Shown here piece by piece: positions 29,641-38,395 of a stretch of DNA of 64,000 nt. The first letter of the stretch is position 1. The number at the start of each line of letters is the position of its first letter. The position numbers were made by a program, and so were the translations under genes. Source of the DNA: Streptomyces tauricus. GTDB lineage: Bacteria > Actinomycetota > Actinomycetes > Streptomycetales > Streptomycetaceae. Location: assembly GCF_014650955.1 (NCBI RefSeq), contig NZ_BMVY01000027.1, positions 60,623 to 124,622 on the forward strand, read 5' to 3'. The notes below the pieces were generated by a model. It did no database searches. It saw only the letters and a list, made by a program, of their open reading frames with translations, and was not told the DNA's origin.

Positions 29641-31493
29641 CGCGGGCCGAACCCGGCGTCGAGGAACCGCTTCCGCGTGGCCGCGCGGGACACCTTGCCG
29701 CTGCTCGTCCGCGGGACGGAGCCGGGTGGTACGAGCAGCAGCGAGCCCAGGCGCAGCCCGTGCCGGGCCGAGACGGCGGCGCGTACGGCCCGTTCGGCGA
29801 CGCGGCTGTCCTCCGCCGTCGGGTCGGCGTCCCGGCGGTGCTCCGCGACCACGACGAGTTCCTCGCCCACGGCGTCGGGCCGGGTCACCCCGAAGGCGGC
29901 GAGATGGTCCCGGCGGACCAGCGGGACGGCCGACTGCACGGTCTCCTCGATGTCCTGGGGGTAGTGGTTGCGCCCGTCCACGACGAGTACGTCCTTGAGG
30001 CGGCCGGTGACGAGCAGCCGGCCCTCGTGCAGGGCGCCGAGGTCGCCCGTCCGCAGCCAGTCCTCGCCCGCGCCGAAGCCGAAGGTCTCGGCCGTGAGTC
30101 CGGCGTGCTTCCAGTAGCCGAGGCCGATGTTGGGTCCGCGCAGCTGGATCTCTCCGACGTGCCCGGCCGGCAGTACGCCGCCGTCGGCTCCGACGATCCG
30201 CAGTTCCTGCCCGACCGGGGTGCCGCACGAGACGAGCACGGTCGGCTCCGCGGGCCCGTCGTCCGCCGTCGTCACCTCGATGCGGCCCGCCGCGAGCGCG
30301 TCGGCCCGGCAGGCGACGGCCGAGGGGGGTTCGTCCAGAGGGCTCGCGGTGACGAAGACGGTGGCCTCCGCGAGGCCGTACGCCGGGCAGTGGGTCGTGG
30401 GGTCGAGCCCCGCCGGCGCGAAGGCCTCGCGGAAGCGCTCCACCGTGCCGGCCCGGACCGGTTCGCTGCCGTTGATGAGCACCCGTACGCGTTCCAGGCG
30501 GAGTTCGTCGATGTCCTCGGGGGCGGTGCGGGCCACGCAGTAGTCGTACGCGAAGTTCGGGGCCGCGCTGATCGTGCCCTCGTACGCGCCGAGGAGACGC
30601 AGCCAGCGGGAGGGGTCGCGGAGGAAGTCGCCGGGGTCCATGAGGACGGACGGGAAGCCGCCCACCACGGGTGCGGCGATGCTGAGGACGAGTCCCATGT
30701 CGTGGAAGAGCGGCAGCCAGCCGACCGTCGTGCTCGTTCCCGGGTCGTCGACGAACGCGTCGAGTGCCTGGCGGGCGTTGGCGACGACGTTGGCGTGGCT
30801 GATCATCACGCCGGCCGGGCTGCGGGTGGAGCCGGAGGTGTACTGGAGGTACGCGATGTCGTCCGGCCCGGGTCCCGGCGCCGCCCCGGGCCACGGGTTC
30901 GCCTCCGGGCTCGATCCCGGGTTCGCCTCCGGGCTCGATCCCGGGTTCGCTTCCGGGTTCGACTCGGGGCTGCCACCCTCGCCGTCCGGGGCGAACCCGT
31001 GGCGCCGGACGGGAAGTCGGTCGACGGGTATCACGGGGACGTCCGGGAGCCGGCGTTCCCGTACGAAGTCGCGGATCGCGGGAGTGGTGCCGGAGTCGGC
31101 GAGCAGACAGGCGGGTTCGCAGTCGGCGAGCACGGCCGCCAATCTGTCTCCGTGGCCCGGGAGTTCGGGCCCGAAGAGGGGTACGGCGATGACGCCGGCG
31201 TACAGACAGCCGAGGAACCCGGCGACGTAGTCCAGGCCCTGGGGCAGGACGAGGGCGGCCCGTTCGCCGGGGGACGCGACCGTGCCGAGACGGGCCGACA
31301 CCGCTCTGGCGCGGGCGTCGACGGCCCGCCAGCCGAGGGTGCGGTGCAGACCGCCGGAGGAGCCGTCGGGGAAGGCGACATGGCTGAAGGCGCGTTGCTG
31401 CGGACGGTGTTCGGCCCAGTGCCTCAGATGGTCCGTGAGGGAGGCTTCGTCGGCGGCGGGCCCGGCGGAGTTCATGGCGGCTCCGGAGGTCAT
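29637..31493 (-). CDS. Fatty-acyl-AMP ligase (FAAL, FadD32-like)
   Basis: Adenylating enzyme of 618 residues that activates a fatty acid as acyl-AMP and transfers it to an acyl carrier protein. FAAL-type motifs are LQYTSGSTRSPAGVM (216-230), GWLPLFHDMGLVL, INGSEPVR, YGLAEATVFVT, RTGDLG, GRLKDVLVVDGRNHYPQD and the C-terminal catalytic Lys600 in SSGKVSR. The wording of the P-loop and the HDMGL block favours FAAL over acyl-CoA ligase. ATG 31493 and ATG 31475 are each preceded by GGAGCCGCC, so either may start. A tandem repeat encodes SSPEANPG units at 185-202. It overlaps the PKS start by 4 nt and most likely loads its N-terminal ACP. Confidence 0.92.
30895..30966 (-). repeat. 24-bp tandem repeat inside FAAL gene
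   Basis: Three head-to-tail 24-bp units (30895-30918, 30919-30942, 30943-30966; the third is diverged) encode eight-residue SSPEANPG-type units in a loop just before the P-loop motif. In-frame expansion by slippage is the simplest explanation. Confidence 0.85.
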
Positions 31494-31828
31494 GGCGGCT
31501 CCAACTGGGTCGGCGGCGGAGCTGATCGGGGGGACGGGCGGTGCCCGGTGGGGCGGGCACCGCCTTGAGCGGACACCGGGCCGGCAGGGGCACCGGCCTT
31601 GAGCGCACACCGGGCCGGCATGGGTGGGCACCGGCTCGGAGCGGTGACCCAGGTTCCGCCTGTGGGCCGCCGCCGGGTTAGAGGACGTGCTGACAGTTCG
31701 CCTCGCGCGTTCTGTCAGTTCCCTGACAAAAGCGCGGAGCCGGTTCCACGCCGTGGGCCAGAGCCCGGACGCCCCCGCCCCGCCGACAATCCGTGCGGAC
31801 CAACCGTGCGAGGACGAAGGAGCGGCTT
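31494..31828. promoter_or_regulatory. Divergent promoter region of FAAL operon and exporter, with repeats
   Basis: The left part holds a tandem repeat of about 33 bp, GGGCACCG(G)CCTTGAGCGSACACCGGGCCGGCA in pieces, at 31555-31586 and 31587-31620 with a partial third to 31644. The right part holds an inverted repeat CTGACAG (31690-31696)/CTGTCAG (31712-31718), followed by a further CTGACA at 31723-31728. Such a three-site arrangement close to the exporter start suggests operator sites shared by both transcription units. Confidence 0.5.
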
Positions 31829-33253
31829 GTGGGACGTGCACGGCTGTTCGCCCTGTTCTGCCTGCTCACCTTGACCGGCTTCATCACGACGCTCGACAAC
31901 ACGGTCATCAACGTCGCCCTGCCGACCGTGCAGCGCGAACTGGGCCTGACGGTCCCGGATCTGGAGTGGGTCGCCGCCGGCTATGTGCTCAGTTTCGGCG
32001 CACTGCTGCTGCCCGGCGGCCGGCTGACCGATCTGTGCGGACGCAGGCCGGTGCTGGCCACCGGGATCGTCGTCTTCACCGTGTCCTCGGCCGCGTGCGC
32101 CCTCGCGGACAACGGGGGCGCGCTGATAGCCGCCCGTACGGTCCAGGGGGTCGGGGCCGCGCTGGTCATTCCGGCCTCGCTCGCCGTCATCGCGGTCGAC
32201 CTGCCCGCGCGGCTGCGCTCGACGGCCGTGGGCCTGTGGACTGCGGCCCTGGCCGTGGCGCTGGCGCTCGGGCCCGTGGTGGGCGGCTTCGTCACCGAAC
32301 GGTGGGGCTGGGGCTGGGTGTTCGCGCTGAACGTACCCTTCGGGCTGCTCGCCCTGCTGCTGATGCCGGCCGTGCCCGCCCGGTCCGCGCCCCGCCGCGG
32401 CGGTCTGGACGTGCCCGGCGTACTGCTGTCCGTACTCGCCCTCTATCTGCTCACGTACGGGCTCGTGCGCGGCCAGGAACACGGCTTCGGCGCCGCGCCC
32501 GTGCCGCAGTGCCTGGCCGTCTCGGCGGTCGCCGCCTGTGCGTTCGTCGTCGTGGAAGCCAGGACCGCCCGCCCGCTCGTCGAACTGCGGCTGCTGCGCG
32601 ACCGGTTCCTCACCGGCGGGATCCTCGCGCAGGTGCTGTGGGGCATCGGCGTCAACGGGGTGTTCTTCTTCACCGCCCTCTACCTCCAGCGGGTGCTCGG
32701 CTTCTCCCCCACCGAGGCGGGGCTGGCCTTCCTGCCACTGGCGGGCGCGCTGCTGCTCGGGACGCCGGTGGCCGAGCCGGCGGCCCGCGCGCTGGGCGCC
32801 CATGTCTCGATCGCGGGAGGGCTCGGCCTGGTGGCGGTGGGGCTGCTGTACGTCTCGGGCGTGGGCGCGGGAGCCGGCTACTGGGATCTGCAGCCGGGGC
32901 TGCTGCTGATCGGCTGGGGCTCCGCGCTCACCACTCCCCTGACGGTGCGCTCCCTGCTCCGGGTCCCGGAGGACGGGATGGGGATGACGACGGGCCTGGT
33001 GAGCGCGGCACGCGAGGTCTCCGGGGTGTTCGGAGTGGTCCTGGTGGGGGTGGTCCTCACCCGGCGCGAACGGACCGCACTGCGGTCAGGGGCCGACCCG
33101 CGCGACGCCTTCCTCCAGGGCTACGACCTGGGGCTGCGGATCGCGGCGTGCTGCGTCCTGGCGGGCGCGCTGGTCACGTTGCCGGCGCTGCGCCGCCGTG
33201 GCCGTCACCGACGGGTCGTGGCACGTTCCAGAATCCCCCTGGTCATGAAGTGA
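31829..33253 (+). CDS. MFS transporter, DHA2 (14-TM drug/H+ antiporter) family
   Basis: Inner-membrane proton antiporter of 474 residues. LDNTVINVALPTV in TM1 and GRLTDLCGRRPVLATG (motif A) after TM2 are diagnostic of the EmrB/QacA branch; about 14 hydrophobic helices follow. GTG 31829 is chosen since GAAGGAG lies 6 nt upstream; the frame open to 31793 adds an implausible basic leader. It is divergent from the FAAL-PKS operon and may export its product or confer self-resistance. Substrate is inferred from context only. Confidence 0.9.
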   Translation: MGRARLFALFCLLTLTGFITTLDNTVINVALPTVQRELGLTVPDLEWVAAGYVLSFGALLLPGGRLTDLCGRRPVLATGIVVFTVSSAACALADNGGALIAARTVQGVGAALVIPASLAVIAVDLPARLRSTAVGLWTAALAVALALGPVVGGFVTERWGWGWVFALNVPFGLLALLLMPAVPARSAPRRGGLDVPGVLLSVLALYLLTYGLVRGQEHGFGAAPVPQCLAVSAVAACAFVVVEARTARPLVELRLLRDRFLTGGILAQVLWGIGVNGVFFFTALYLQRVLGFSPTEAGLAFLPLAGALLLGTPVAEPAARALGAHVSIAGGLGLVAVGLLYVSGVGAGAGYWDLQPGLLLIGWGSALTTPLTVRSLLRVPEDGMGMTTGLVSAAREVSGVFGVVLVGVVLTRRERTALRSGADPRDAFLQGYDLGLRIAACCVLAGALVTLPALRRRGRHRRVVARSRIPLVMK

Positions 33254-33430
33254 CGAGCGAGGGGGGTGTGGGGGTATCGGGCAGCACCGAACCCGGGGTT
33301 GTCGTGAAGTGAGGTTGTCGTGAAGTGACAAGTCCCGGGTGCGGCTCTGTCAGCCGGCGATGAGGCTGGGCAGAATCCGCGCGGGTAACGTCGTTGTGCC
33401 CCACTTCCCGTGTGCGGAAGGAGCCGCCGC

Positions 33431-34717
33431 GTGAACGGATTCCGCATACCGGCGAGCGGAGCCGGGACGACGGCCGTGACCACCGCCGTCACCGCTGCCA
33501 CCGCCACTCCCGCAACCGTCACCGAAGCGGTGGACGGCCCGTTCAAGTCGTTCCCCTCGGGTCTGCACGACCAGCTCAGACCGTTCTTCGCCGACATCAC
33601 CGAAGAGGTCGTACGGGCGATCCGGACCGAGATCCCGGAGTACGCGCGGCCGACCGACGACACGTACATGCAGGTGGTGCACCAGGGCGTGGAGCAGGCC
33701 CTCCAGGGGTTCCTGGAGCGGATGGCCGAGCCCGACACCGACGGGGGGCCGGTACGGGCGACCTATGAGCGCATCGGCCGGGGCGAGGCGGACGAGGGAC
33801 GCAGCCTCGACGCGTTCCAGTCGGCGCTGCGCCTCGGCGCGCGGGTGGCCTGGCGCCGGATCAACGCCCTGGTCGACGCCGATCTGCTGCCGCGCCATGT
33901 GCTGGCCGCGTTCGGGGAGGCGCTGTTCCTGCACCTCGACGAGATGGCGGCCGCGACGACGACCGGGTACACGGAGGCGCGGCTGCACGCGGCCGGAGAG
34001 CTGCGGCAGCGGCGTACGCGGCTGATCGATCTGCTGATCGTGGATCCGCCCGCGTCGGTCGCGGCCATCGCGGAGCTGGCGCACACCGCGCAGTGGCCGG
34101 TGCCCCGTTCGCTGGCCGTGGTCGTCATCGACCGCGGTTCGCGGGCCGCGGGTCCGCCGCCGATCGTGCCGCCGGAGTTCCTGGCACGGTTCGACGTGCA
34201 GCCCGCAGTGCTGGTGGTGCCCGACCCGGAGGGCCCCGGGCGGGCCCGGGCCGTCGCGGGGGCGCTGCAGGGGCTGCGGGCCGCCATGGGCCCCAACGTC
34301 GCGATCCAGGAAGGCGCGAGGTCGCTGCGGTGGGCCACCGAGGCGCTGGATCTCGCCCGGCGGGGCGTGCTGCCCGACACGCAGCTGGTGCGCTGCCGGG
34401 ACCACCTGGCCACGCTGCTGCTGTTCCGCGACGATGCCCTGGTGGACGCGATGGCCGACCGGCATCTGCGTCCCCTGGACAGCGTGCGGCTGCCGCAGCG
34501 GGAGCGCCTCGCGGAGACGCTGCTCAGCTGGCTCCAGTGCGGCCACAACGCGAGCGAGGTCGCCGCGCGGCTCGCCGTCCACCCGCAGACGGTCCGCTAC
34601 CGCATGCGCCAACTGGACGAACTGTTCGGCGACCGCCTCCACGACCCGACAACCCAGTTCGAAATGCAACTGGCACTACGGGCACTCAACTTGCGCAGGA
34701 CTGCGCCGGGGCGGTGA
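33431..34717 (+). CDS. PucR/CdaR-type transcriptional regulator
   Basis: Regulator of 428 residues. An N-terminal helical sensor region contains MQVVHQGVEQALQGFLERM and a DAFQSALRLGARVAWRR segment typical of actinobacterial PucR-like proteins. The C-terminal PucR helix-turn-helix domain ends with ETLLSWLQCGHNASEVAARL and HPQTVRYRMRQLDELFG. The start is GTG 33431 with GGAAGGAG upstream. It stands alone between the exporter and an operator region; its target and signal are unknown. Confidence 0.86.
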   Translation: MNGFRIPASGAGTTAVTTAVTAATATPATVTEAVDGPFKSFPSGLHDQLRPFFADITEEVVRAIRTEIPEYARPTDDTYMQVVHQGVEQALQGFLERMAEPDTDGGPVRATYERIGRGEADEGRSLDAFQSALRLGARVAWRRINALVDADLLPRHVLAAFGEALFLHLDEMAAATTTGYTEARLHAAGELRQRRTRLIDLLIVDPPASVAAIAELAHTAQWPVPRSLAVVVIDRGSRAAGPPPIVPPEFLARFDVQPAVLVVPDPEGPGRARAVAGALQGLRAAMGPNVAIQEGARSLRWATEALDLARRGVLPDTQLVRCRDHLATLLLFRDDALVDAMADRHLRPLDSVRLPQRERLAETLLSWLQCGHNASEVAARLAVHPQTVRYRMRQLDELFGDRLHDPTTQFEMQLALRALNLRRTAPGR

Positions 34718-34761
34718 CGCGGGGGCGCGGTGCCGCTCCGTGGGGCGGGCTCTACGGACTG

Positions 34762-34798
34762 CTGGACAGGTGTCCATGTATATTGGACACCTGTCCAG
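34762..34798. promoter_or_regulatory. Double-dyad operator upstream of DUF1304-TetR operon
   Basis: A perfect inverted repeat with 15-bp arms (34762-34776 and 34784-34798) and a 7-nt AT-rich spacer. Each arm is itself a dyad, GGACAGGTGTCC (34764-34775) and GGACACCTGTCC (34785-34796), giving two sites 21 bp apart, two helical turns. The spacer with its flank TGTATATT could be a -10 region. This is a strong candidate autoregulatory site for the TetR protein encoded two genes downstream. Confidence 0.85.
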
Positions 34799-34829
34799 GA
34801 AGTTGTGAACCCCCGAAGGAGCCCTCCCC

Positions 34830-35192
34830 ATGCAGACCCTCGCCAACGTGCTGGTCGGTCTTGTCGCCGCTCTGCACGTGTACATCCTGGTTCTGGAGAT
34901 GTTCCTGTGGGAGCGGAAGCCGGGGCGTGGGCTGCACGGGTTCGACGCGGAGATGGCGCGGGCCACCGCCCCGCTCGCCGCCAACCAGGGGCTCTACAAC
35001 GGGTTTCTCGCGGCCGGGCTCATCTGGGGCCTGGTCGCCGACGACCCGACGGGGTTCCGCGCCCAGGTCTTCTTCCTGGTGTGCGTGGTCGTCGCGGGCG
35101 TGTACGGCGCGGCGACCGCGAACCGGCGCATCCTGTTCGCGCAGGCCCTGCCCGGCGCACTCGCCCTCGCCGCCGTCCTCGTCGCCCGGTGA
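34830..35192 (+). CDS. DUF1304 family membrane protein
   Basis: Integral membrane protein of 120 residues with four hydrophobic helices. DUF1304 landmarks are LVAALHVYILVLEMFLW in TM1, a short loop with GFDAEMA, LAANQGLYNGFLAAGLIWG in TM2, and VVVAGVYGAATANRRILFAQ across TM3-4. Molecular function is unknown. Its stop overlaps the TetR start by 4 nt (GTGA), so the two are translationally coupled and probably both controlled by the 34762-34798 operator. Confidence 0.92.
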   Translation: MQTLANVLVGLVAALHVYILVLEMFLWERKPGRGLHGFDAEMARATAPLAANQGLYNGFLAAGLIWGLVADDPTGFRAQVFFLVCVVVAGVYGAATANRRILFAQALPGALALAAVLVAR

Positions 35193-35761
35193 CCTCCGAC
35201 CCCCGGGCCGAACGCACGCGGGCCAAGCTGCGCCGGGCCCTCCTCGACGAGTGCGCCCAGCGTCCACTCAGCGAGGTGAGCGTCGCCTCGCTGGCGCGCG
35301 CGGCCGGGGTCGGGCGGGCCACGTTCTATCTGCACTACGCCGACCTGGAGGCGCTGGCGGTCGACGCCTGCGCCGATGTCGTACGCGACGCCGTGGACGC
35401 GCTGCACGCGTGGCGGGGCAGGCCCGACCTCAGATCGGCGCCGGCCGCCCTGCTCGGCTTCTTCGCGGGCCTGCCCGCGCACGCCCCGCTGTACCGCGCC
35501 CTGCTGACCCCGGGCGGCGGCGGTCCGCTGGGCCGCGTCCTCCACCAGGGCCTGCGCGCCCGCAGCCTCACCGAACGCGAACTCGCCGGTGCCCCGCAGG
35601 CCCCACTCGTCGCCTCCGCCGTCGCCGCGACCTTCGCCGGCGTCCTCGCGGACTGGCTGCACGGACTCGTGACCGGCACACCGGAGGAGATCGCCCACAA
35701 GGTATGGCGCCTACTGGTGGCGTTGCACGCGACCCCGTGGGAGAACGACAGCACGCGGTAA
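35189..35761 (+). CDS. TetR/AcrR family transcriptional regulator
   Basis: Repressor of 190 residues. The N-terminal helix-turn-helix is SEVSVASLARAAGVGRATFYLHYADLEAL in pieces (about residues 25-55), followed by a divergent ligand-binding domain with a TetR_C-like helix LVASAVAATFAGVLADWLHGL. It begins at GTG 35189 in the 4-nt overlap with the DUF1304 gene. It likely represses its own operon through the double dyad upstream. Confidence 0.9.
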   Translation: MTSDPRAERTRAKLRRALLDECAQRPLSEVSVASLARAAGVGRATFYLHYADLEALAVDACADVVRDAVDALHAWRGRPDLRSAPAALLGFFAGLPAHAPLYRALLTPGGGGPLGRVLHQGLRARSLTERELAGAPQAPLVASAVAATFAGVLADWLHGLVTGTPEEIAHKVWRLLVALHATPWENDSTR

Positions 35762-35796
35762 CCACCGAGCTGGACGGGACGCGCCTGCGAGCCGGC

Positions 35797-35860
35797 GGAC
35801 CCCCTTTGCGTAGTTCCCCGCGCCCCTGCAGGGGCGCGGGGAACTACGCAAAGGGGGTCC
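35797..35860. repeat. 64-bp perfect palindrome
   Basis: The two 32-bp halves are exact reverse complements with no loop, centred on CTGCAG between 35828 and 35829. The right half contains one copy of the AGGGGCGCGGGGAACT dispersed element and the left half its inverse. It is immediately followed by a small hairpin, GGGGGC-GCA-GCCCCC at 35861-35875. The location downstream of the TetR gene would allow terminator function, but the perfection is unusual. Confidence 0.9.
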
Positions 35861-36003
35861 GGGGGCGCAGCCCCCGAATCGGTGACCGGAAGCCGGGCCG
35901 GTCGGCGCCGACGGACACCTCCAGGGGCGCGGGGAACTGCGCAAAGGGGCCCGGGGGCGGAGCCCCCGAGTCAGTGACCGGAAGCCACGCCGGTCGGCGC
36001 GAG
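35830..36003 (+). repeat. Tandem pair of the dispersed repeat module (about 75-80 bp each)
   Basis: Two direct copies start at 35830 and 35923. Each consists of the AGGGGCGCGGGGAACTRCGC core, AAAGGGG, a CCGGGGGCGSAGCCCCCG hairpin, then GTGACCGGAAGCC and CGGTCGGCGC. The second copy abuts the end of the GlxA-type gene. No coding function is apparent. Confidence 0.8.
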
Positions 36004-36005
36004 TT

Positions 36006-37076
36006 TCACGGCTGGCGGCTCGCATGGAACGTGCGCCGATACACCTGCGGCGACACCCCGATCGCCGCATGCAGATGCTGCCGCAGCGAGGCCCCCGTCC
36101 CGAACCCCACCTCCCCCGCGACCTGGTCCACCGGCAGATCGCTGGATTCGAGCAACTGCCGCGCCCGGCCCACCCGTTGCTGGATGAGCCAGCGACCGGG
36201 ACTCATCCCGACCTCGTCGTTGAAACGCCGCGCGAAGGTACGCAGACTCATCCGCGCGTGGTCGGCCAGCTCGGCCAGGGTCAGCGGCTCGCCGAGCCGT
36301 TCCAGCGCCCAGTCCCGCGTCGCCGCGGTGCTCGTCGCCGTGGGCCCGGGCACGGGCTGCTCGATGTACTGCGCCTGACCGCCGTCACGCCAGGGCGGCA
36401 CCACACAGGAACGCGCGACCCGGTTGGCCAGCTCGCTGCCGTGGTCCTTGCGCACCAGGTGGAGGCAGACGTCCACACCGGACGCCGCCCCCGCCGAGGT
36501 GAGGAGGGAGCCCTCGTCGACGAACAGCACATCGGCGTCGAGGTCCACGTCCGGGAACATCTGCCGGAACAGCCCGGCCAGCTGCCAGTGCGTGGTCGCC
36601 CGCCGGCCGACCAGCATGCCGGCCGCCGCCAGTACGAAGGCGCCCGTACAGATGGAGACGATCCGAGCGTCGGGGCGGATCGCCCCGAGCGCGTCGGCCA
36701 CCGCGTCGGGAAGGTCGGCGCGGAGGTCCGGCAGCGCGAAGGGCGGGATCACCACGGTGTCGGCCGTACGCAGCACCTCGGGCCCGTGCTCGACAGTGAT
36801 CGAGAAGTCCGAGTTGCTGCGGACCGGCCCCCCGTCCACGGTGCAGGTCAGCACCTCGTACCGGCCCTCGGCGGAGCCGAACACCCGGTTCGGGATGCCG
36901 AGTTCGAAGGGGTAGACCCCGTCGAGGGCGAGTACGACGACCCGCTCGACATGTCCCTCGTATCCCTCGCGGCCGGGGCGCGCCCCGCAGTACGTCTGCG
37001 TTTCCGTCTGCGTACGCGCTTCCGTCCGCATCTGGGACCGCCTTTGCACCTGTCCCTGCGTCTGCGTCTGCTGCAT
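36006..37076 (-). CDS. GlxA family regulator (DJ-1/PfpI domain plus AraC-type HTH)
   Basis: Regulator of 356 residues. The central class-I glutamine-amidotransferase-like domain (about 45-215) has VVVLALDGVYPFELGIPNRV and the nucleophile-elbow-like IVSICTGAFVLAAAG. The C-terminal AraC-type pair of HTHs is at about 255-350 (LAELADHARMSLRTFARRF and VAGEVGFGTGASLRQHL). An unusual Gln/Thr/Arg-rich N-terminus of about 30 residues is encoded by repeated CGTCTG hexamers; the functional start may be an internal codon. It is divergent from the quinone-oxidoreductase-like gene, its likely target. Confidence 0.88.
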   Translation of the reverse strand: MQQTQTQGQVQRRSQMRTEARTQTETQTYCGARPGREGYEGHVERVVVLALDGVYPFELGIPNRVFGSAEGRYEVLTCTVDGGPVRSNSDFSITVEHGPEVLRTADTVVIPPFALPDLRADLPDAVADALGAIRPDARIVSICTGAFVLAAAGMLVGRRATTHWQLAGLFRQMFPDVDLDADVLFVDEGSLLTSAGAASGVDVCLHLVRKDHGSELANRVARSCVVPPWRDGGQAQYIEQPVPGPTATSTAATRDWALERLGEPLTLAELADHARMSLRTFARRFNDEVGMSPGRWLIQQRVGRARQLLESSDLPVDQVAGEVGFGTGASLRQHLHAAIGVSPQVYRRTFHASRQP

Positions 37077-37094
37077 GGCACGATCCTATCGAAC

Positions 37095-37112
37095 AATGGC
37101 AATCATGCCATT
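37095..37112. promoter_or_regulatory. Inverted repeat AATGGC-N6-GCCATT in divergent promoter
   Basis: Perfect 6-bp arms (37095-37100, 37107-37112) around AATCAT lie between the divergent GlxA-type regulator and the oxidoreductase gene. It is a plausible binding site for the regulator, also AT-rich enough to overlap promoter elements. Confidence 0.55.
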
Positions 37113-37146
37113 TCCTGGGTCTCCGGAGCCGGGCAGGCTGAGACCC

Positions 37147-38097
37147 ATGAGCACTGCGAACACGATGCGCGCGATCAGTCAGGACGTCCTCGGCGGTACC
37201 GAGGTCCTCAAGGAAGTGGAACGGGAAATCCCCAAGCCGGGTCCGAGCGAAGTGCTGGTCAGGGTGCACGCGGCGGGCCTGAACCCGACCGACTGGAAGC
37301 ACCGGGCCAACGGCGGATTCCTCAAGAAGCCGCCGTTCGTCCTCGGCTGGGACGTCTCCGGGGTCGTCGAGGCCGTCGGTCTCGGCGTCACCGTCCACAA
37401 GCCCGGCGACGAGGTCTTCGGCATGCTGCCCTACCCGTTCGGCGTAGGGGCGCACGCCGAATACGTCATCGCTCCCGCGCGGGCCCTCGCCCGCAAGCCG
37501 GCCGAGGTCGACCACACACAGGCGGGAGCCCTGCCGCTCGCGGCGCTGACCGCCTGGCAGGCGCTGGTGGACACGGCGGACGTCCGGCCGGGACAGCGGG
37601 TGCTGATCCATGCCGCGGCCGGCGGGGTGGGCCACCTGGCCGTCCAGATCGCCAAGGAGCGGGGAGCGTATGTGATCGGTACGGCCAGCGCCGGGAAGCA
37701 CGAGTTCCTGCGCGGGCTGGGCGCCGACGAACTGGTCGACTACCGGGAGACCGATTTCGCCGAGGCCGTCCGGGACGTCGATGTCGTCCTGGACACGATC
37801 GGGGGCGACTACCGCTCGCGCTCCCTGCGGACGCTGCGTCCGGGCGGGCTGCTGGTCTCGATCCTGCCGTCCGGGTCCCCGGAGCTCGCCGAGGAGGCCG
37901 AAGGCCTCGGGGTGCGGGCGGTGGAGATGCTCGTGGAGGCCGATCAGGCCGGGATGAGCGCGATCGCCGGGCTGGTCGCCGCGGGAAGTCTGCGGGCGAC
38001 GATCGCGGAGACGTTCCCGTTGGCCGAGGCGGCGAAGGCGCACGCGCTGGGCGATACCGGGCGGACGGTGGGCAAGCTCGTCCTCCAAGTGCGGTAG
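37147..38097 (+). CDS. NADPH:quinone oxidoreductase-like zinc-independent MDR enzyme
   Basis: Medium-chain dehydrogenase/reductase of 316 residues. The N-terminal GroES-like domain has VLVRVHAAGLNPTDWKHRAN and VLGWDVSGVVEAVG; the Rossmann domain has VLIHAAAGGVGHLAVQIAK and ADELVDYRETDF. Structural zinc Cys residues are absent, as in the quinone oxidoreductase branch. It probably uses NADPH to reduce quinones or activated alkenes. ATG 37147 fits the family N-terminus; ATG 37165 is possible. It is divergent from a GlxA-type regulator and ends at a strong hairpin terminator. Confidence 0.9.
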   Translation: MSTANTMRAISQDVLGGTEVLKEVEREIPKPGPSEVLVRVHAAGLNPTDWKHRANGGFLKKPPFVLGWDVSGVVEAVGLGVTVHKPGDEVFGMLPYPFGVGAHAEYVIAPARALARKPAEVDHTQAGALPLAALTAWQALVDTADVRPGQRVLIHAAAGGVGHLAVQIAKERGAYVIGTASAGKHEFLRGLGADELVDYRETDFAEAVRDVDVVLDTIGGDYRSRSLRTLRPGGLLVSILPSGSPELAEEAEGLGVRAVEMLVEADQAGMSAIAGLVAAGSLRATIAETFPLAEAAKAHALGDTGRTVGKLVLQVR

Positions 38098-38106
38098 TTC
38101 TTCCGG

Positions 38107-38146
38107 AAAGGTCCCGCGACATCACCGGTGATGTCGCGGGACCTTT
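38107..38146. terminator. 40-bp perfect palindromic terminator
   Basis: AAAGGTCCCGCGACATCACC and its exact complement meet at 38126/38127 with no unpaired loop, flanked by AAA and TTT. It lies 10 bp after the oxidoreductase stop and is a strong rho-independent-type hairpin that would work in both directions. Confidence 0.88.
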
Positions 38147-38395
38147 GTGCTGCCCCGGGGCGCTCCCCAGGTACCCGGGGGCGCACCGCAGGGCGTGCTC
38201 AAGGGCGCACTGAAGAAGCGATGCCTTCCCTAAATGACAGACATATGTCAATCGAACATGCTGAAATTCCCTCTAACGAGGGTAACTTGCAGGGTGAGGG
38301 ACGGTGGAGCGGTCTCAAGCTGCGCCACGTCGGCTCTATGCTCACGGAACGACGTCACCCTGGTCCCCGGTGACCCTGTTGGAGGTGATGTCGTC

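Noticed and set aside
30895..30966. Possible CRISPR-like array
   Set aside because: Head-to-tail coding repeats without spacers inside the FAAL gene.
29641..31608. Extension of the PKS frame upstream of 29640 to give a 2038-residue protein
   Set aside because: That part is Arg/Pro-rich low-complexity translation antiphase to the well-conserved FAAL gene; ACP homology starts exactly at ATG 29640 with a 4-nt overlap.
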